From Oceaniglobus ichthyenteri (lineage in GTDB: Bacteria > Pseudomonadota > Alphaproteobacteria > Rhodobacterales > Rhodobacteraceae), in the NCBI RefSeq assembly GCF_003057885.1, contig NZ_QAGK01000001.1:558001-622000 (forward strand): a stretch of 64,000 nucleotides of DNA, written 5' to 3'. Below the pieces are notes generated by a model, which was not told where the DNA came from, did not search any database, and was given only the letters and a program-made list of their open reading frames with translations. The translations under genes were made by a program, and so were the position numbers. This document shows, piece by piece, positions 19,396 through 28,022 of this stretch. Numbering within the stretch: position 1 is the stretch's first letter; each line of letters opens with the position of its first letter.

Positions 19396-20423
19396 GGTTT
19401 TAGCGCCTGTTGATAATGTGCGACCAGCGCCCGGGCCAAAGGTTCGCGCGGTGGGATGCTGTTGGCCAAGATGAGGCGGCCCATGAGGTTTACTGTATCG
19501 GGGTCGCGCAGGGCGTGTTCCAAGGCGGCAGCGGTGCGGGCATTGCTTTGTGATTGCGCGGCGGCAACGGTGGGGTCGGTCATCAGCCGCGCGTATTCGG
19601 CGCGGGTGGCGGGGGCCATGACCGCGATGGATGTGTCGGCAACGGTGTTGAAATTGCGTTCGACCCAATAGGTCAGATCGACCGCTTTGTCCGTATGATT
19701 GGGCAGGCCACGCGCGCTTTTGAGCAGAAAATCCTGCACGGAACGCACGGAATAATGGTTCAGCTGTACCAGATCGGTGGCAAGGGGCGCGCCCCACAAC
19801 ATGATCCGCCCATCATTTTTGGCAAACCTGTTGTCCAAACGGTTGCCCGACCCATCAACCCATCGCGGTGCTGTAGCCTTCTTTTGTCGCGGGCGGTGCA
19901 CACCGGGTTTTTGCATCGTTTCGCGCCGGTAAAGCGTTTTGAAAAACCGCGCCAATGCCGGGTACAGCGCATCAGCGGGAATCGCCTGTGTATAGGCATC
20001 AAGGGTCATGCCATTGGGGCGCGTCAGGTGGCCCGCATTGCCAAACAGCCGCCAGGGCAGAACGATGGCATCGGCGTCAACCGCATGGATCAGATCGCCA
20101 AACGTGGTTAGCGGCGGGCGCAGGTTGATGAATTCATCACAATCCAGCACCGCGATCCAGTCTGCACTTTGGGTCAGCGGATGATCGGCGGCCTGTTTCA
20201 GCGCAGCCCATTGCGGCGTGCGCCCTTCGGGGATCACATTGCGGATATGGGTCAGCGCCCCTGCCCGATCAAGCGCATCCAACAGATCATCGGTGCCATC
20301 GGTGCAATCGTTGGAAAACACCAAAATATCATCGGCCCCCGCAGCACGGCAATGGGCGACCCATTCCACCAGATGCGGGCCTTCGTTGCGCATGGTGGTG
20401 ATGATCAGAACAGATGGCGTCAC
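19392..20423 (-). CDS. Glycosyltransferase family 2-like protein
   Basis: 343 residues, GTG start at 20423 overlapping the previous stop (GTGA). The N-terminus [19 protein letters not shown] and [17 protein letters not shown], then the acidic metal-binding motif LDCDEFINL, place it in the GT2 subgroup often found in marine alphaproteobacteria; a later [10 protein letters not shown] motif is shared with the larger relative at 21319. It probably transfers a sugar onto a surface polysaccharide or glycolipid; donor and acceptor are unknown. Last gene of a three-gene minus-strand operon. Confidence 0.8.
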   Translation of the reverse strand: MTPSVLIITTMRNEGPHLVEWVAHCRAAGADDILVFSNDCTDGTDDLLDALDRAGALTHIRNVIPEGRTPQWAALKQAADHPLTQSADWIAVLDCDEFINLRPPLTTFGDLIHAVDADAIVLPWRLFGNAGHLTRPNGMTLDAYTQAIPADALYPALARFFKTLYRRETMQKPGVHRPRQKKATAPRWVDGSGNRLDNRFAKNDGRIMLWGAPLATDLVQLNHYSVRSVQDFLLKSARGLPNHTDKAVDLTYWVERNFNTVADTSIAVMAPATRAEYARLMTDPTVAAAQSQSNARTAAALEHALRDPDTVNLMGRLILANSIPPREPLARALVAHYQQALKP

Positions 20424-21322
20424 TCGACCGCCTCGGAATTGGGCTTTCGAAACCAGTGTTCTCCATAATGGGGGGTAAGCCGCGCCATCAGATCGGGGCC
20501 GAAGGTTGCAACCATATGATCCAACTCGGCGGTGAATTGCGGCCAAACTGGGCCAAACCGGAACGAATGGTAATGAATCAGCCGTGGGCGCGCCTCGGGC
20601 TCCAACGCCCTGTCCGATATGGAAAAATTCCAGACATCGGGCAACGCGTTATAGGCCAGCCCCATCCGTTTTAAAGAAATCGGAAGCGAGATTTGATCGA
20701 CCCAAGGGCGTTTACCACCCACGGCCACATCCCGATCAATGATCATAGCCGTTTCCAGCCACATATCACCAAACCCTTGGCCCTTGGCATTGGTATCGTT
20801 GCAAAATCCGACCATTCCGGCGTTGAAATACGGCAGAAATTCGATCCGCCGCCGTCGCACCAGCCGCACACGTTCGGTTGGCATCGGTAGGCCGAAAAAC
20901 GCATACACCCGCGCCCAGCGATCGCCGGTTTTGCCCCATGTCGGCGTGCCCTCTGGCACCACCGTTACCGCGCCGGGCTGGATCACCGATTCAAAATCCA
21001 ACGGCGCGACACATACCATGTCACTGTCCAGAAACACATGCCGCGCGGCGTTTCGCGGCGCGCGGCAGGCAAATATCTTGTTGCCATGGGGATAGTTTGA
21101 TTTCCAAACCGTTGGGTCAATCGCCAATGGCGTGACTACCACACCCAGCGTTTCAAAGGCGATCATGGCGGCGTCGGGTATCGGATCGGCACCACTAGGC
21201 ACATAGGCGATCAGATCATCGCGCGCCCCGTGATGATGGCGCAGGCTGGCCGCCAATAAAATGGCCTGGGCGGTCAGATGCGCGCCTTCGGCAATAAAGA
21301 AAACAGCGGTGCGGTTGGTCAT
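20420..21322 (-). CDS. Glycosyltransferase-like protein (GT-A fold, DSD motif)
   Basis: 300 residues. The nucleotide-sugar region ends in VFLDSDMVC (DxD-type), preceded by SNYPHGNKIFACRAPR and followed by LPYFNAGMVGF and RPWVDQISLPISL. The same pattern recurs in the gene at 24111, so the two are paralogues. ATG 21322 overlaps the upstream stop (ATGA), and its own stop overlaps the next GTG. The sugar specificity cannot be read. No signal peptide; likely cytosolic or membrane-peripheral. Confidence 0.7.
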   Translation of the reverse strand: MTNRTAVFFIAEGAHLTAQAILLAASLRHHHGARDDLIAYVPSGADPIPDAAMIAFETLGVVVTPLAIDPTVWKSNYPHGNKIFACRAPRNAARHVFLDSDMVCVAPLDFESVIQPGAVTVVPEGTPTWGKTGDRWARVYAFFGLPMPTERVRLVRRRRIEFLPYFNAGMVGFCNDTNAKGQGFGDMWLETAMIIDRDVAVGGKRPWVDQISLPISLKRMGLAYNALPDVWNFSISDRALEPEARPRLIHYHSFRFGPVWPQFTAELDHMVATFGPDLMARLTPHYGEHWFRKPNSEAVE

Positions 21323-23166
21323 GGCGCATCTCGCACTATGCGGTATCCGGCGACGATCATCGGGTCCAAAGGCAGGCGTTCGGTGTATCCGTGGGACGCA
21401 AGAACCGCCTCGTATTTTGTAAGATCGCCGTGATGGGCGCACCAAAACGGGCCGGTAAACAGGATGGTGGCGGGCCGGTGCTGCGCCAAAAGGCGGTTCA
21501 GATCGTGTGGCCTGTAGCCTGGATCAGCCAGGTTCAACAGATCAGGCGCGACTTGCGCCAGATCAGTCGGTGGCGCGGTTTCAATCGTGAGCGATTGGCC
21601 ATTATACGTTGCAATCATCGCCAACGCCCCCTGCCACCCGGCATCGCGCTGTTGCACGGTTATTGCAACACCAGCGCGGGTTTTAACCAAGTGCAGCGCG
21701 GCAAAGCCGGATGTTGCGCCCAATTCCAGATACCGGCCATTTTCCGGCACAAGGCTTGGCAGATTGCGCGCCAGATTGCGTTCAAATTTGCCCGCTTCAA
21801 TCTGTATCAGCGCGGGCGGGGGAAACAGGCGCGGATCGCTTGGCAATTCGACCGCGTGATTGGCAAACCATTGCAATGGCACATCCGCCGACACATCAAC
21901 CGGCCCGCGCACCACGCTATCTTGCGGTAAAACCGCGCGCTCTTGCGGGGGCTTGGCGCGCTCCGCCTTGGCGGTTTCGGTAACGCGGCTTTCAATATCG
22001 CTCATCAATTTGGCGATCTCGGCGGGGTCGCGCGGTTTGGGCGGCTTGGCCTCAACCTGTGAAATCGGCACGGTGCTGGCGGATTTCAGGTTGGCGACAA
22101 AATCGGCATAATCGCGCGATTTCTTAAGGGTGTTCAACCGCGCCTCGACCCGCTCAAGCGCGGCGTGGTGCAGCCGATTCAGCACCGGATCGGCCAGCAA
22201 ACCATCGAAAATTGCCTGGCGATGGGCAGAGTAACGCAACATCGTATCATCGCGCACCTCATTGCGGTCCTGTAGCGCCCAATAGTCATCGTTGTATTTA
22301 TCGGCCTTGTTGTTCACGTTGCCACGGAATTTGCGAATTGCGTAACTGTCGATACTTTTGACCGCGTAATGATTCATCTGCGCCCAGTCATAGCCAACCG
22401 TGCGGGTGATACTGCGCCAACCGCGGAATTTAAAATACTCCTCCATTTCGCGGCCCGACCCGTTGAGCCATTTAACGGTGTTCGGATAATCGGTGTCCAA
22501 GGTTTTGTTCAACAATTTGGGCCGGTGAATACCCAAACGCCAATGGTTTGGGTCGTATTTGAACAGGGTTTTCACACCCCAACCCTTGTTCCACATCGCT
22601 GGCGCGGCCATCAGATATTGTTCGGTGACCATGTCGCGCGACCAATCCACCACCCCGCCCGATCCGAAAATCCGCCAGGTGATGACCATGCCACTGGCCC
22701 CCTGTTCGGTAACCGCGTCCAACAGCGGATCCAACGTGCCGTCGCCATATTTGATCGACAAAAACTCATCGGCGTCAAACACCAAAACCCAATCCGAGTT
22801 TTGCACGACTGGTTCGCGGGTGGCATATTTGATCGCGGATGGCTGTGGTTTCATGCCGTCGGGAATATCGTTGCGGCGATGATGGGCCAGGCCCAATTCC
22901 TGCAACCGGATCAGCATGTCATCGGTGCCATCGCTGCAATCATTGGTGTAAACCAACAGGTCGGTAAACCCGACAGCCAGATGATGCGCCACCCATTCCA
23001 ACAGATATGGGCCTTCGTCCTTCATCATTGATACTGCGGTGATGGTGCCATGGCGGCTGGTATTTTTCACCGGAAGTTCGATAATCGGGTCGGAAACGCG
23101 CACTTTGCTGCCTTTTGCCATCAAATTGTCGCACTCCTGCGCGAAATATTCATTTTCAATCACCAT
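21319..23166 (-). CDS. Two-domain protein: GT2-like glycosyltransferase fused to a SAM-methyltransferase-like domain
   Basis: About 615 residues. The N-terminal GT2 domain has TAVSMMKDEGPYLLEWVAHH, YTNDCSDGTDDML, LVFDADEFLSIK and MNHYAVKSIDSY. A charged linker rich in Lys/Glu/Pro follows, then a C-terminal Rossmann-like domain with NGRYLELGATSGFAALHLV, resembling class I methyltransferases or TylF-type proteins. The start is uncertain: ATGs at 23226, 23166 and 23121 are all in frame; only 23121 has AGGAG (12 nt upstream). First gene of the minus-strand glycosyltransferase operon, divergent from 23308. Confidence 0.75.
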   Translation of the reverse strand: MVIENEYFAQECDNLMAKGSKVRVSDPIIELPVKNTSRHGTITAVSMMKDEGPYLLEWVAHHLAVGFTDLLVYTNDCSDGTDDMLIRLQELGLAHHRRNDIPDGMKPQPSAIKYATREPVVQNSDWVLVFDADEFLSIKYGDGTLDPLLDAVTEQGASGMVITWRIFGSGGVVDWSRDMVTEQYLMAAPAMWNKGWGVKTLFKYDPNHWRLGIHRPKLLNKTLDTDYPNTVKWLNGSGREMEEYFKFRGWRSITRTVGYDWAQMNHYAVKSIDSYAIRKFRGNVNNKADKYNDDYWALQDRNEVRDDTMLRYSAHRQAIFDGLLADPVLNRLHHAALERVEARLNTLKKSRDYADFVANLKSASTVPISQVEAKPPKPRDPAEIAKLMSDIESRVTETAKAERAKPPQERAVLPQDSVVRGPVDVSADVPLQWFANHAVELPSDPRLFPPPALIQIEAGKFERNLARNLPSLVPENGRYLELGATSGFAALHLVKTRAGVAITVQQRDAGWQGALAMIATYNGQSLTIETAPPTDLAQVAPDLLNLADPGYRPHDLNRLLAQHRPATILFTGPFWCAHHGDLTKYEAVLASHGYTERLPLDPMIVAGYRIVRDAP

Positions 23167-23307
23167 AACCAGACCCGATTCACCGCACAACAGCCCACGC
23201 AAAACAGGCCGAATCGCATGGGACATTGTGATCAAAATGGTTAACAATACGCGCCATAAACCTTGGATTGATCGTGGCTTCGGGCGCGTTGGGCAATGAG
23301 GGCAGAC

Positions 23308-24114
23308 ATGCAACAAAGGCGACCCGTCGCATCACTTTGGATTGGCGAAAAGTTAAATTATATCAATCAACTGTGCCTGCTTTCTCATGTGCAACAGGGG
23401 CATCCGACCACGTTGTATTGCACCGACACGGTGGAAAATGTGCCCGACGGCGTAATCGTGCGCCAAGCCTCTGAAATCATGGATATTCCTTTGGATATCG
23501 TGGCCGAAACCAGTGCTTCATTTTTAAGTAATGTTTTCCGGTATAAAATGATTCAGAAGACCGATGAAATCTGGATCGATTGCGATGCCTATTGTCACAA
23601 ACCGTTCCCCGATGAGATGGAGCATATTTATGCCGGGCACGGGATGCGCGGTGCCCTGAATTGTGGGGTTGTGAAAATTCCCCAACAGGGGGCGTTGATG
23701 GATGCCCTGTTGGATTATTACGACAACCTGCCGCCTGCCCCGCCGTGGTTCAATGACCGTCAGCGTCGCCGATTGGCAAAACAGCCCGATGGTATGCCCC
23801 ATGCGGTCAAGATTTATAATGCCGAACGCACCGCCTTTGGACCGCAGGCGTTTACCTATTTCGCCAGGATGACTGGCGATATTGAAAATGCGATGACGGC
23901 GGACGTTCTTTATCCGGTGCCGTTTCAGTTGAACGATATATTCTTTGATCCCCACGGCCGGGTCGAAGGCTGGTTCACTGACAACACGCTGTCGGTGCAT
24001 CTTTACACCAATGGCACGCGCCCTTGGTGGCGCAAGAATGCGCCGCTGAAAAACTCCTATGTCTGGCGGATGTGTCGTCAGGTGGGGATCAACCCAAAAG
24101 ACGCGCTTGAATGA
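23308..24114 (+). CDS. Glycosyltransferase-like protein (galactosyltransferase/Lgt5-type DxD)
   Basis: 268 residues. The segment SLWIGEKLNYINQLCLLSHV, then TTLYCTD and IWIDCDAYCHKPF (DxD metal motif), resembles alpha-1,4-galactosyltransferase-like GT32 proteins that decorate lipopolysaccharide or capsule. ATG 23308 is chosen (GAGGG 5 nt upstream); ATG 23296 would add four residues. The stop overlaps the next start (ATGA). Divergent from the fused glycosyltransferase gene, with an ~80-140 bp shared promoter region. Confidence 0.7.
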   Translation: MQQRRPVASLWIGEKLNYINQLCLLSHVQQGHPTTLYCTDTVENVPDGVIVRQASEIMDIPLDIVAETSASFLSNVFRYKMIQKTDEIWIDCDAYCHKPFPDEMEHIYAGHGMRGALNCGVVKIPQQGALMDALLDYYDNLPPAPPWFNDRQRRRLAKQPDGMPHAVKIYNAERTAFGPQAFTYFARMTGDIENAMTADVLYPVPFQLNDIFFDPHGRVEGWFTDNTLSVHLYTNGTRPWWRKNAPLKNSYVWRMCRQVGINPKDALE

Positions 24115-25001
24115 CACCGCGCCTGACCTTTACCTATATCGTTGAACCGCCAGAGTATCAGATTTTCGCCTGCACCCTGCTGGCGTCGATCCGCACGCAG
24201 TTTGGCGACAGCGTGGCGGCGATTGGATATTGCCCCGAACACCGGATGGACGAATTGCACCCCGCCGTGTTCAAGGCGCATGGCATGATGGGCGGTGAAA
24301 TTCGTCCGATGAAAACCCAAGGCATGTGGGATACGGATTATCCCCATGGCAATAAAATCATCGCCGCGATGCAACCTCGCGATACTGACTACAGCGCGTT
24401 TGTTGACAGCGATGTGTTGTTTCTGCGCCCAAATACGCCTGACACGCTTATCGCACCCGGTCAGGTTTCCTGCTCGGTGGCGGCGTCAATGACATGGGCG
24501 GGGCAAGAGATCTGGCGCCCGATATATGATGCCTTTGACATGCCAATCCCGCAACAGCGTATTGAATATATGCGCCGCCCCGTTGGTCCGGTGATCCCGT
24601 ATTTCAGCTCGGGTTTGGTGGTGTTTCCCGATACCGGGCCACGGCGATTTGCCGACATCTGGTACGAAACGGCGCGCCGGATTGATCGGATTGAAACCCT
24701 TGAACACCGCCGACCCTATCTGGATCAGATGAGCCTGCCCGTCGCAATCCAACGCGCCGACCTTGGGTGGAATATCCTGTCCGAAGAGCACCATTTCATC
24801 ATGGGTGGCAAATTGCGTGGGGAGCCGCTGCCGGAAGATCGTGAAATCTATACGGTGCATTATCGCCATAACGGGGTGCTGAAGGAATCCGGCCTGCTGG
24901 GAATGGCGCGCAAAATGCTTCAGGATCGGACCGGCGTGCCCTATGTGCGGCGTCTGACCGAAGGTAACATTCGCCAGAAACGCAAGCAGGCCCAGGGATG
25001 A
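24111..25001 (+). CDS. Glycosyltransferase-like protein, paralogue of 20420-21322
   Basis: 296 residues. DYPHGNKIIAAMQPRDTDYS, FVDSDVLFLRPN and RPYLDQMSLPVAIQRADLG parallel the minus-strand gene at 20420 (YPHGNKI, LDSDMV, RPWVDQISLPISL). A GT-A fold with a DSD metal motif is likely. The basic C-terminus (RQKRKQAQG) may contact membrane or partner proteins. It is coupled to the upstream gene by ATGA. Function: probable sugar transfer on a surface glycan; specificity unknown. Confidence 0.7.
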   Translation: MTPRLTFTYIVEPPEYQIFACTLLASIRTQFGDSVAAIGYCPEHRMDELHPAVFKAHGMMGGEIRPMKTQGMWDTDYPHGNKIIAAMQPRDTDYSAFVDSDVLFLRPNTPDTLIAPGQVSCSVAASMTWAGQEIWRPIYDAFDMPIPQQRIEYMRRPVGPVIPYFSSGLVVFPDTGPRRFADIWYETARRIDRIETLEHRRPYLDQMSLPVAIQRADLGWNILSEEHHFIMGGKLRGEPLPEDREIYTVHYRHNGVLKESGLLGMARKMLQDRTGVPYVRRLTEGNIRQKRKQAQG

Positions 25002-25052
25002 TCGCCGCGTTTTGCGCTCTGCCTGATCCCGCCGCCAAATTGCAAGGTAGCC

Positions 25053-25745
25053 ATGTCTGAAATTCCACCGGAAACCGAAAAATCCAAGGCCGAGCTGCGG
25101 GCGGAAAAACTGATGCGGCGCCAACAGCGCAATATGCACAAGGCAACCGCCGAAGGATTCATGGCCGGGGTCTGTGCCATGCTGCGCCCCGGCGACACGG
25201 TGCTGGATTGCGGCGCGAACATGGGGGTTGTTACCGCCCAACTGGCGGCGACTCCGGCGCAGGTTATCGCGTATGAACCTGATCCGTTTGCCTTTTCTCA
25301 CCTGTCGTCGCGTTTTATCAATGCGCACAACGTGACCCTGATCAATGCGGCCGTCGCGGCGTCACCGGGCACGGTAAACCTCATGCGGGCTGAGAACTTT
25401 GACGAAAACCCCCAAGGCGCCTCGGTCAAATCCACCATTCTGGCAGGCGGGCGCTCAATCGACAGTGACACATCGATTGAGGTTGCATGCCTGTCATTTC
25501 TCGACATCCTGCGCGAAAAGGCCGACCCAACCCGCCCCCTCGCCTTTGTGAAAATGGACATCGAAGGCGCCGAGTTGGAGATTTTGGAAGCAATGTTGGA
25601 GCAAGATCTGTTCGGCCACGTGCGCTGCCTGGTCGCAGAAACACACGAGCGTAAATTCAAGGCACTGCGCCCCCGGTTTCGCGCCTTGCGCAGCGCCATA
25701 TCGGAACGGTTCGCACCGTCGCATGTCAATCTCGATTGGATTTGA
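25053..25745 (+). CDS. FkbM family SAM-dependent methyltransferase
   Basis: 230 residues. The SAM-binding motif I is TVLDCGANMGVVTAQLA, followed by VIAYEPDPFAF and the FkbM-type VKMDIEGAELEILEAM. FkbM-family enzymes O-methylate sugars or polyketides; within this cluster, methylation of a glycan residue is the natural inference. The N-terminal 30 residues are charged (KSKAELRAEKLMRRQQR) and probably helical. It follows the paralogous glycosyltransferase by 51 bp. Confidence 0.85.
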   Translation: MSEIPPETEKSKAELRAEKLMRRQQRNMHKATAEGFMAGVCAMLRPGDTVLDCGANMGVVTAQLAATPAQVIAYEPDPFAFSHLSSRFINAHNVTLINAAVAASPGTVNLMRAENFDENPQGASVKSTILAGGRSIDSDTSIEVACLSFLDILREKADPTRPLAFVKMDIEGAELEILEAMLEQDLFGHVRCLVAETHERKFKALRPRFRALRSAISERFAPSHVNLDWI

Positions 25746-25868
25746 AACCGTGCCGTCCCCTGCGTGTTTCCAGAAAATGACTTATTCTTTGCACAATACC
25801 AGACCATTTCATGGTTAAACCCATCCATAGGGGACGTGAGCGAAGGTCGGCCTGAAAGGTGTTGAACG

Positions 25869-26807
25869 ATGAAACCACAAGAAAATACCGCCTCGGACGC
25901 ATTCGACGACGATGAAGACGAGGATTCGATGGACATCGAAACCTTGGGCTCTTTCGCTTACGGGCTGAATGATGCGCACTACATTCGCTTCAAACGCCGC
26001 GGCCCGGCGCTTTTGGTGAGTTTTGAAACGGAAACCGGGTCAATGCCACTGTCCGAACGCCCGTCACGCTTTGCGGATCTCGCCGACGAGATGGATTGGT
26101 CAACCCTGACCTTGATTTCAAAAGGCGATACGTGGTTTCGCGACGCCGAAGTGATCAACTTTTTCGATGCCTTGGTTGATGGCACTTTGCTGGATCAATT
26201 CGATGATGTGCTGTTTTATGGCCAGGGGTCGGGCGGCCACGGCGCGTTGTCCTTTGCCCTGACCGCCCCTGGCGCGCGGGTTTTGGCGCTGGCCCCGCAT
26301 ATGGGTTTTGGCATGCCGGGCGCACCAATCGACACCCGGTTTTCACCGCCGGACACGATGGATTTCGCCGAAAGATACGCGGTAATTCCGGAAAACCTGG
26401 CGACAGCGCGGGCGGTTTGGTTGTTGCATGATCCGAATCAGCCCCAGGATCGCGCGCATTCAGAGGCGATTTCGCCGGCAAACGCGCTGATGTGCCGCAA
26501 TATGGGATCGGATATTGAAACGGGTCTGACCGAACTGCGGCTGTTGGATGAAATGGTTGTGCGCGCGATGGAGGGCGATTTGGATCAGATCGAATTTTAT
26601 CGCGCCTTGCGTGTGCGGCGCGATGATCCGGCGTGGCTGCGCCGCCTCATCGCCCGACTTATCAAACAAAACCGCCCCGTACTTGAGGCATTGGCCGTAC
26701 GCAATGTCGCGCAGCGCACAGGCCGCCATCGGTTCAGCAAAAGGTTTCAACAGATCGAGGCAGAGCTGAACGCCAAAGGCATCACAATTCCAGATGCGCA
26801 AACCTGA
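25869..26807 (+). CDS. Alpha/beta-hydrolase-like protein, nucleophile apparently missing
   Basis: 312 residues. The first ~20 are very acidic (DAFDDDEDEDSMD). The middle has the alpha/beta-hydrolase arrangement VLFYGQGSGGHGALSFAL, where the usual GxSxG elbow reads GQGSG with Gly at the nucleophile position, followed by VLALAPHMGFG. Related Rhodobacterales proteins are, I believe, often mislabelled 'phosphoadenosine phosphosulfate reductase'. No catalytic role can be assigned. Position at the end of the glycosyltransferase operon suggests, weakly, a role in the same surface-glycan process. Confidence 0.6.
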   Translation: MKPQENTASDAFDDDEDEDSMDIETLGSFAYGLNDAHYIRFKRRGPALLVSFETETGSMPLSERPSRFADLADEMDWSTLTLISKGDTWFRDAEVINFFDALVDGTLLDQFDDVLFYGQGSGGHGALSFALTAPGARVLALAPHMGFGMPGAPIDTRFSPPDTMDFAERYAVIPENLATARAVWLLHDPNQPQDRAHSEAISPANALMCRNMGSDIETGLTELRLLDEMVVRAMEGDLDQIEFYRALRVRRDDPAWLRRLIARLIKQNRPVLEALAVRNVAQRTGRHRFSKRFQQIEAELNAKGITIPDAQT

Positions 26808-26960
26808 GGCTCTGCGCCGTAAGCTCTTAAAACCTCAGGATTTTTCGATCTCTCTGCGTTTCAAACGCCCACGGCGGCACAACCCAATCAGCGCCGTTTT
26901 GCCACATCTGATCGTTAGATGAGATTGCCTGTATGGTCTGGCATTGTTTCTGATATCTTC

Positions 26961-26980
26961 ACAAAGTATCAGTACTTTGT
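26961..26980. promoter_or_regulatory. Perfect palindrome ACAAAGTA-TCAG-TACTTTGT
   Basis: Two exact 8-bp arms around a 4-nt centre, in an AT-rich stretch 86 bp upstream of the small lipoprotein start. It is followed by TGTTTTAAAT, so it could be an operator or, read as RNA, a weak terminator. Confidence 0.6.
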
Positions 26981-26993
26981 TGTTTTAAATCGC

Positions 26994-27019
26994 CATATGG
27001 TTGGAAAATCATATGGTTG
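26994..27019 (+). repeat. Direct repeat CATATGGTTG x2, 16-bp period
   Basis: Identical 10-mers at 26994-27003 and 27010-27019 separated by GAAAAT, lying between the palindrome and the lipoprotein SD. The 16-bp period is not a whole helical turn; meaning unknown. Confidence 0.65.
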
Positions 27020-27065
27020 CTCGACCATCGGCCCAACAGACCCAGTTCTTACAAGGAAACCCTGG

Positions 27066-27224
27066 ATGAAATTCGTGCTCTCTGCCCTCGTACTGGGCCT
27101 TTCTGCATGTGGCGAAACCCCCGCCAAAACCACTGCCGCGCAAGAATCGCTTACCCCGGCAAGCGCCAATTTCACCACGATGCGCAAGGACAACGTGACG
27201 TATATCATGGGCAAAGCCAAATAA
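27066..27224 (+). CDS. Small lipoprotein of unknown function
   Basis: 52 residues: MKFVLSALVLGLSAC is a signal peptide with lipobox LSAC (lipidated Cys15), leaving a mature peptide of about 38 residues ending NVTYIMGKAK. AAGGAA stands about 8 nt before ATG 27066. No family recognised. It stands alone, with an unusual array of a palindrome and direct repeats upstream. Reality is supported by SD plus lipobox, not by homology. Confidence 0.6.
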   Translation: MKFVLSALVLGLSACGETPAKTTAAQESLTPASANFTTMRKDNVTYIMGKAK

Positions 27225-27453
27225 TCAGCGCCAGATTTTGCGCGATTCTGCGTCGGCTATCACGATGTTGAGGGATTAGAAGACGCAGCGCTGCCAGTCA
27301 GGTTTTGAAAACCCGCCGCACCGCATTATTTTCACTTATTCTTGCAGCATCAAAAGCTTAGGCATACTAAAAAATTCTGATAACAGATGTAAGCCTGTTT
27401 GACAGAATGGCGGCCTGTTCAGCCGCGAAATTTGATCATCTGCATGCGGCATT

Positions 27454-27480
27454 TGCGGCAACATTTCGGACGTTGCCGCA
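27454..27480 (-). terminator. Hairpin downstream of the DUF1127-like gene
   Basis: TGCGGCAAC / GTTGCCGCA, perfect 9-bp arms with a 9-nt loop, starting 12 bp after the stop of the minus-strand gene. There is no U-tract, so termination is tentative. Confidence 0.5.
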
Positions 27481-27491
27481 CCCTGCGCAAA

Positions 27492-27737
27492 TCAATGGGC
27501 CAGAAAATCGGCGTAAACGTGATGCACGATCTGTTCGCGGGTGATGCCACGCGCGGCCAGATCTTCATCGCTCAACGCGTCCAATGCGGCAATTTCGGTA
27601 CTGCGCGCGATGCAATCCTGACTGACGCGAAACACTTGAAACGCACTCGCTATCGCCCCCATCGCCGACAGGAAGCTGCTGATAACGAATGGTTTTTCCG
27701 AGCTTGTTGTGCGCTCTTGAAACGAAATATCGGCCAT
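27492..27737 (-). CDS. DUF1127-like small protein
   Basis: 81 residues. The C-terminal half STEIAALDALSDEDLAARGI followed by TREQIVHHVYAD has the DUF1127 layout (aromatic/basic helix then 'L-SD-DLA-MGI-R-DI'). DUF1127 proteins are small, and some link to RNA binding or phosphate/carbon regulation in alphaproteobacteria. ATG 27737 is chosen because AAGGA stands 8 nt upstream; longer in-frame starts have no SD. Flanked by 285 bp without a gene on its upstream side. Confidence 0.65.
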   Translation of the reverse strand: MADISFQERTTSSEKPFVISSFLSAMGAIASAFQVFRVSQDCIARSTEIAALDALSDEDLAARGITREQIVHHVYADFLAH

Positions 27738-28022
27738 GGCAACGATCCTTTGAATTATATCCGCAATTGCGTGTTGGCTTTGATATAGGCCGGGCCACCT
27801 AATATGAGCACCGCCATTACCGCATTGCTGCAATGCAGAATTTGCAATCCGGGCGTATGTTGGGGGCACTCAGCCGCCTTTGGCCCGCGCTGCGCCACGG
27901 CGCGGCCAGCCTTGTGCGCAAGAGTAACATCCAAAGGGCAACCGCCCGAATTGCGCGCGGCGCGATGACGGCAAGTGATTTGGCCTCTGGAAACACCCGG
28001 CTGCGCAGGCTAGAGCATCTGC

